A stretch of 36,769 nucleotides of DNA from JANWWM01 sp046292465 (GTDB taxonomy: Bacteria; Bacteroidota; Chlorobiia; Chlorobiales; Thermochlorobacteraceae): positions 1 through 36,769 of the forward strand of contig JBKBRB010000022.1 of assembly GCA_046292465.1 (NCBI GenBank), given 5' to 3'. The position numbers and the translations under genes are program-made. This document shows, piece by piece, positions 31,872 through 36,769 of this stretch. Under the pieces are notes generated by a model. The model had not been told where the DNA came from, did no database searches, and saw only the letters and a list, made by a program, of their open reading frames with translations. Position 1 is the first letter of the stretch. Each line of letters begins with the position of its first letter.

Positions 31872-33419
31872 ATGGACTTCCTTTCGCAATTAGATTGGCA
31901 AACCTTACTGCGCGACACTTTCATCTACTCGCCAAAAGAACCGCTGATTTTCACACGCCTCTACTTTTGGGGATTTTTTCTCGTTGTTCTTCTCTTCTAT
32001 GGAAGCGTTCATAACCGCCCTGCCTTGCGCAACGCCTATCTCTTTTTCGTCAGTTTCTTTTTCTACTACAAAACCGCAGGCTTATTCTGCTTGGTGCTCT
32101 TAGTCTCGACTTACTTCAACTATTTGCTCGCACTTTTGATGGACGAACTGCGGCGCAAACCAAAGTGGGTCAATGCGTCTCTACTCTCGCTTGGCGTTGG
32201 CATGAATCTCTCCGTGCTGGCTTATTTCAAATATGCCTACTTCTTCACCGAAAACTATAATGCCCTTATGCAGACGGACTATCAAGTCTTCAACTACTTT
32301 GCGTATTGGGCAAATCATTTTTTCGGAACACACCTCGATGTCGATAAAATTATTTTGCCGATTGGACTTTCGTTTTACACCTTCCAAAAAATTGGATATT
32401 TGGTTGATGTCAAACGCGACGATGTAAAGCCGATTGTGAGTTTTCTCGATTTTAGTTTCTTCGTGTTTTTCTTTCCGCAACTTGTTGCTGGTCCGATTCT
32501 ACGCGCGGCGCAATTTCTGCCACAACTTTATCGTCCACTTCCACATACAGACCGAGATTTCGGCACTGCCGTTTTTTGGATTCTCAAAGGCTTGATAAAA
32601 AAAATTTTTATTTCGGATTATATCTCCGTCAATTATTTGGATAGAGTGTTTGCGAATCCTTGGAGCTATACGGGTTTTGAAAATATTGTGGCGTGCTATG
32701 GGTATTCACTACAAGTTTATTGCGACTTTTCAGGCTATACCGATATTGCCATTGGCGTTTCACTTTTGATGGGCTTTCAACTGCCTGCCAATTTCAACGA
32801 ACCGCATAAAGCGCAAAACCCTGCGGAGTTCTGGCGACGCTGGCATATTTCGCTTTCTAATTGGCTTCGCGATTATCTCTACATTCCGCTGGGCGGCAAT
32901 AAGCACGGCGAATTTCGCACCAACTTTAACCTTATGGCGACGATGCTTTTGGGCGGATTTTGGCACGGCGCAAGTTGGAACTTCGTCATTTGGGGCGGCT
33001 TGAACGGACTCGGACTGCTTTTTTATCGCTATTGGCGGCGGATTAGTCCCATCAAAGACAATCAAACCGTGCCTGTTGCGTTTTTTTCTGTCGCGCTGAC
33101 CTTTACGTTTATCAGTTTCACGCGCATTTTCTTTCGCTCGCCCTCGTTTGAACACGCGCTCGGCATGATTGAAAAAATTGCCAGCGGTATTGACTTCGCG
33201 CTTGTGCCCAGCATTCTTTCAGGCTACGCGCTTCCGTTTAGCGTGATGCTTTTTGGCTTCTTCGTGCAATGGATGCCAACCGAATGGAAAGAAGCCGCGA
33301 AAGAGTATTTTATTTTGATGCCTGCGCCGCTTAAAGTAGCGGTTTGTTCGCTCGTCGCGTTTATTGTCTATCAAGCCGTTTCTGCCGAGTTTCAGCCGTT
33401 TATTTATTTCCAGTTCTAA
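31872..33419 (+). CDS. MBOAT-family O-acyltransferase (AlgI/DltB-like)
   Basis: A 515-residue polytopic membrane protein of the MBOAT family. The conserved blocks are PIGLSFYTFQKIGY near 160, SGYTDIAIGVSLLMG near 290, FWRRWHISLSNWLRDYLYIPLGG with His at about 325, and GGFWHGASWNFVIWGG with the catalytic His at about 364. AlgI-type members move an acyl group across the membrane onto an exported polysaccharide, with SGNH partners such as the two genes upstream. The ATG at 31872 is preferred over the TTG one codon earlier. The target glycan cannot be read from the sequence. Confidence 0.93.
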   Translation: MDFLSQLDWQTLLRDTFIYSPKEPLIFTRLYFWGFFLVVLLFYGSVHNRPALRNAYLFFVSFFFYYKTAGLFCLVLLVSTYFNYLLALLMDELRRKPKWVNASLLSLGVGMNLSVLAYFKYAYFFTENYNALMQTDYQVFNYFAYWANHFFGTHLDVDKIILPIGLSFYTFQKIGYLVDVKRDDVKPIVSFLDFSFFVFFFPQLVAGPILRAAQFLPQLYRPLPHTDRDFGTAVFWILKGLIKKIFISDYISVNYLDRVFANPWSYTGFENIVACYGYSLQVYCDFSGYTDIAIGVSLLMGFQLPANFNEPHKAQNPAEFWRRWHISLSNWLRDYLYIPLGGNKHGEFRTNFNLMATMLLGGFWHGASWNFVIWGGLNGLGLLFYRYWRRISPIKDNQTVPVAFFSVALTFTFISFTRIFFRSPSFEHALGMIEKIASGIDFALVPSILSGYALPFSVMLFGFFVQWMPTEWKEAAKEYFILMPAPLKVAVCSLVAFIVYQAVSAEFQPFIYFQF

Positions 33420-33544
33420 ACTCGTGCTTTTACACATCCAAGATGGATTTGTTACTTTCTTCAACCGGCGTGTTCTAAAAATCAAAAATTTCAGTTATCA
33501 TTCATGCGGCACTGTATCACTCACAAACTCCAAACCAACGCATC

Positions 33545-36500
33545 ATGCTCCTCGATAACAAAACCAAAACTCCAGACAGCGAATACTATACACTGTTCGA
33601 CTTTATCAAAGCCAGCACCGAAAACGGTTCTTTAGACATCGTCACTGGCTACTTTTCCGTCAATGCTTTGGCGTGGATGCATGACAACATCAACACCGTT
33701 ACAAAATTCCAACTCATTTTAGGCAACTTGATGCAGGAAGATGCGCAGTTCGATAAAATCCTCGATCTACTCAATGGAAACATCGGTGTTGATTCCGCGC
33801 TTTCTTTGAGCCACTCCGCCAAAAAAGCTGTTGAATTTCTGCAACAAAGTAAAGTTGCGGTCAAGGCTATTCAAAAAAACTTCTGCCACGCCAAAACCTA
33901 CCTCTACACCGACAAGACTAAAACCAAAAACTATTTCATCGTTGGCAGTTCAAACCTTACTGATGCGGGTCTCGGCATGCAGTTTAGCTCAAATATCGAA
34001 ATGAACATCGCTAAACATGACTACGAACATGAATTTCGGGATTTGAAAAAATGGTTTCAAGAACTATGGGATAAAGTTGCCTCAGAAAAAAGAGAACTAC
34101 CTGACAAAACCAAAGTTCAAGTCAAAGACTACATTATTGACCTTATTAAAAATCTCTACAAAGAATACACTCCTCATGACCTTTATTACAAAGTTCTTTA
34201 CGAAATGTTTAAGGGCGATATTTTGGAACTTTCAGGTGATGCAGAATTCAGGCGTGAAATTTCTCATTTAGAAGAAACTACTATCTACAAAAGCCTTTAT
34301 CCCTATCAACAAAAAGGCGCAATCAGTTTGATTAAAATGCTCCAAAAATATCATGGCGCGATTTTAGCCGATGCAGTTGGCTTGGGCAAAACTTGGACCG
34401 CTCTTGCCGTCATGAAATACTTTGAACTCAAAGGTTTCACTGTTTTACTGCTCTGTCCTAAAAAACTTTCAAGCAACTGGGAGCAATACAAAACCGCTCA
34501 TCAAAGCCGTTTCGAACAAGATGAACTTGATTTTTACATCCGCTATCACACCGACTTGCAAGAAGACCGCTTTGACCGCTATGATGACAGAAAACTTCGC
34601 TATTTCCAAACCAGACCGAAACTGCTTATCGTTATTGACGAAAGCCATAACCTACGAAACGATAAGTCTTCACGCTATGACTTCCTTGTCAATAAATTAC
34701 TCTTGCCTCGCAATACAAGTAGAGAAGTCAAAGTCCTGCAGCTTTCGGCAACTCCCATCAACAATAAGCTCATGGACATTCGCAACCAATTCAAATTGAT
34801 GGTCAAAGGGCGCGATGATGGCTTCAAAGACACTGATTTAGAAATTGATAGTCTGCAAAGTATTTTCAGCACTGCGCAAAAAGAATTCAGCGAATGGGTA
34901 GCTCTTGACAGCAGAAAAATTGCAGACTTCATCGCTAAACTTCCACCAAAGTTTGAAAAACTTACCGATGCGCTCATTGTTGCAAGAACACGAAAAATGA
35001 TTGAAGGCGAATTCGGCGAAATGAACTTCCCCAAAAAAGAAGCACCTATCAATGAATATATCGCCCCTGAAAATATCGGCAAGCTAAAATCATTTGACGA
35101 TATTCTCAATGCGATTACTATTAACCTGACCGCCTACCGTCCTGCCGACTACATTGAGACGATTCCGCCCAAAAGCGTGCTCGAAGATGAACAGCAACGT
35201 CAAAAGTTTCTCGTTAAGATGATGTATATCCTTTTAATTAAACGCCTTGAATCGAGTTGGTTTTCCTTCAAATGCACGGTGGAAAATATCTTAAAACATC
35301 ATCTTAACGCCTTGGAAAAAGTCAAATCCTTCAACCAAAGTAAAATTGCTATTGCCATTGAAGATGAAATATCTGAAGAAGAGGAAGAAGAACTTGTGGA
35401 AACTGCCGCTCAAATTAGTGCTGAAACCGAAAAACCTATCACACTTGGCAAGAAAAATCCCATTCCCCTTTCTTTTATCACACACCTTTCTCTTTTCGAA
35501 CAACATCTTGAAGTCGACATCAAGAAGCTTCGTGAATTAAAAGCCAATTTAGATGAGTATGAAACAGCCTTCAACGCCGGTACAGCGCAAGATGAAAAAC
35601 TCAATAAACTCATTGAGCACATCACCCATAAGCAAAAAAATTCGCCTAATAAAAAAGTAATTGTTTTTACCGCATTCAAAGACACGGCAGAGTTTCTCTA
35701 CAAAGAGTTAAAAAAACGCGGTATTCAAAACCTCGCTTATGTTTCAGGCTCTTTTAGCCAAGCCTCTGATGGCTACTCCGGCTCAAATTTTGAACCCATT
35801 TTGGAACGCTTTGCTCCTTATACCAAACTCTACAACGAAAAAGATTGGACGGAAATGTATCAAAACCATCTTGGCTTAGAATCTAAGTTTTTAGATAAAG
35901 GTATATGGAAAGTGCCCTACGAGATTTGGAAAGACCTCATCTTTCAGCATGACGCTAAAACACGCCGCAAACTCGAGAATCCTATCGATGTGCTGATAGC
36001 TACCGACTGCCTCAGTGAAGGACAAAACCTACAAGATTGCGACATGGTGATTAACTACGACATTCATTGGAATCCCGTGCGGCTCATTCAACGCATGGGA
36101 CGCATTGACCGCATCGGCTCGCCTAATAAAACCATCAAGGGCATTAACTTTTGGCCCGGTAAAAACTATGAAGATTATCTCCAACTTAAATCACGCGTCG
36201 AAAAACGCATGGCTTTAATGACAGTTGTCGGCACAGAACTGGACGACAAAATGACGCCTGAACTGCAACTAATGGTCGAAGATAATCCGCTCTTGCCAAA
36301 ACAAACTCAAAAAATGCTCGAACAACTGCAACTTACTTGGGACGATGTAGAAACCAGCGATGAAACACTCGGCTTAAACGACCTCTCGTTAGAACAATTC
36401 CGTCAAGAACTTTATGACTTCTTCAGAAAGAACGCTGAATTCTTCAAGAGAATGCCCAACGGCGTTTTCACTGGCTTCAAATTAAAGCCTACTGAAAAAT

Positions 36501-36769
36501 GGCAAACAATGCCCGATAGCCTCGTTGCCGTGCTCGGCTATCCCAGACGCTCCGACGACGCCAAAGACCATAAATATGAAGAAATTTATCTCATACATCA
36601 GCCTATTGCAGCAGGTCAAAATCATGACGCTGTTCTAAAAAATAATCAAGAAATTCTTACCATGCTTCGATATCATAAACAGCAACCCCGTTACGTTCCG
36701 AAAGTAATTGATGATGGCAATCAAGAAGAGATAAAGAAACTCGCTAATGTCATTCAATCTTGGATTCAA
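33545..36769 (+). CDS. PLD-SNF2 helicase fusion, partial at the window edge
   Basis: An open frame of 1075 codons with no stop before the window ends. An N-terminal phospholipase-D-like domain has HAKTYLY (about 115) and GSSNLT (about 133-138). A superfamily-2 SNF2/RapA-type helicase follows: Walker A VGLGKT (about 279-283), DESH (about 365), SATP (about 400), ATDCLSEGQNLQ, and motif VI QRMGRIDRIG (about 848-857). An acidic EEEEEE stretch lies between the lobes. Relatives often sit in restriction-modification or other phage-defence loci, but no partner gene is visible here. The gene is more AT-rich than its neighbours (one 60-base line at 34141 is 28% G+C), which suggests acquisition by transfer. 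Confidence 0.85.
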   Translation, partial: MLLDNKTKTPDSEYYTLFDFIKASTENGSLDIVTGYFSVNALAWMHDNINTVTKFQLILGNLMQEDAQFDKILDLLNGNIGVDSALSLSHSAKKAVEFLQQSKVAVKAIQKNFCHAKTYLYTDKTKTKNYFIVGSSNLTDAGLGMQFSSNIEMNIAKHDYEHEFRDLKKWFQELWDKVASEKRELPDKTKVQVKDYIIDLIKNLYKEYTPHDLYYKVLYEMFKGDILELSGDAEFRREISHLEETTIYKSLYPYQQKGAISLIKMLQKYHGAILADAVGLGKTWTALAVMKYFELKGFTVLLLCPKKLSSNWEQYKTAHQSRFEQDELDFYIRYHTDLQEDRFDRYDDRKLRYFQTRPKLLIVIDESHNLRNDKSSRYDFLVNKLLLPRNTSREVKVLQLSATPINNKLMDIRNQFKLMVKGRDDGFKDTDLEIDSLQSIFSTAQKEFSEWVALDSRKIADFIAKLPPKFEKLTDALIVARTRKMIEGEFGEMNFPKKEAPINEYIAPENIGKLKSFDDILNAITINLTAYRPADYIETIPPKSVLEDEQQRQKFLVKMMYILLIKRLESSWFSFKCTVENILKHHLNALEKVKSFNQSKIAIAIEDEISEEEEEELVETAAQISAETEKPITLGKKNPIPLSFITHLSLFEQHLEVDIKKLRELKANLDEYETAFNAGTAQDEKLNKLIEHITHKQKNSPNKKVIVFTAFKDTAEFLYKELKKRGIQNLAYVSGSFSQASDGYSGSNFEPILERFAPYTKLYNEKDWTEMYQNHLGLESKFLDKGIWKVPYEIWKDLIFQHDAKTRRKLENPIDVLIATDCLSEGQNLQDCDMVINYDIHWNPVRLIQRMGRIDRIGSPNKTIKGINFWPGKNYEDYLQLKSRVEKRMALMTVVGTELDDKMTPELQLMVEDNPLLPKQTQKMLEQLQLTWDDVETSDETLGLNDLSLEQFRQELYDFFRKNAEFFKRMPNGVFTGFKLKPTEKWQTMPDSLVAVLGYPRRSDDAKDHKYEEIYLIHQPIAAGQNHDAVLKNNQEILTMLRYHKQQPRYVPKVIDDGNQEEIKKLANVIQSWIQ

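Noticed and set aside
1..36769. CRISPR arrays, insertion sequences, tRNA or rRNA genes
   Set aside because: No regular spaced repeats, transposase motifs, terminal inverted repeats with target duplications, or cloverleaf/rRNA sequences were recognised by eye.

Overview
The window reads as chromosomal DNA of a member of the Chlorobiota/Bacteroidota side of the FCB group, most likely a phototrophic Chlorobi-type bacterium (Chloroherpeton/Thermochlorobacter-like). The clues are a BchC-like bacteriochlorophyllide dehydrogenase (26021-26968), a CrtI-family carotenoid desaturase, DUF3467 and DUF493 proteins, a NamZ-type muramidase, a large-subunit carbamoyl-phosphate synthase present only as its C-terminal half, few Shine-Dalgarno sites, and recurrent promoter-like boxes of the TANNTTTG class. 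No taxonomic search was possible, so the placement is inference. The density is that of a normal gene-packed chromosome; no rRNA, tRNA, IS element or CRISPR array was recognised.

Layout. (1) 116-6334, minus strand: one tight seven-gene run (flippase-like membrane protein, GT-B-fold transferase, tmk, tilS, namZ, DUF493, SDR oxidoreductase) with stop/start overlaps at tmk/tilS and tilS/namZ. (2) 6486-11431, plus strand: RdsA/BaiN-like flavoprotein, a second SDR, an outer-membrane-type beta protein, a small conserved-looking protein, a PhnP-like metallo-hydrolase and a secreted GH16 beta-glucanase lipoprotein. (3) 11437-14063, minus: PTS enzyme I and an MlaF-like ABC ATPase. (4) 14236-17050, plus: clpX, a strong terminator, then the carotenoid desaturase. 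(5) 17310-23313, minus: radA, a 1384-residue GH13 protein with a tandem-repeat and histone-H1-like lysine-rich tail, and a DUF3467 protein. (6) 23457-28925, plus: panB, ATP-type pckA, bchC-like gene, C-terminal carB half. (7) 29057-33419, plus: a polysaccharide O-acylation module of two SGNH-like proteins and an MBOAT acyltransferase. (8) 33545 to the right edge, plus: an AT-rich PLD-SNF2 helicase that runs off the window and resembles the helicases of DNA-defence loci.

How genes fit together. Region 1 mixes housekeeping (dTMP kinase, tRNA-Ile lysidine synthase) with envelope functions. The MBOAT/SGNH trio probably acylates an exported glycan. The GH16 enzyme, the GH13 protein, EI of the PTS and pckA point to carbon-polymer turnover and gluconeogenic capacity. 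The two least ordinary items are the GH13 protein with its nucleic-acid-binding-like tail, and the edge helicase, which may begin an accessory/defence segment outside the view.
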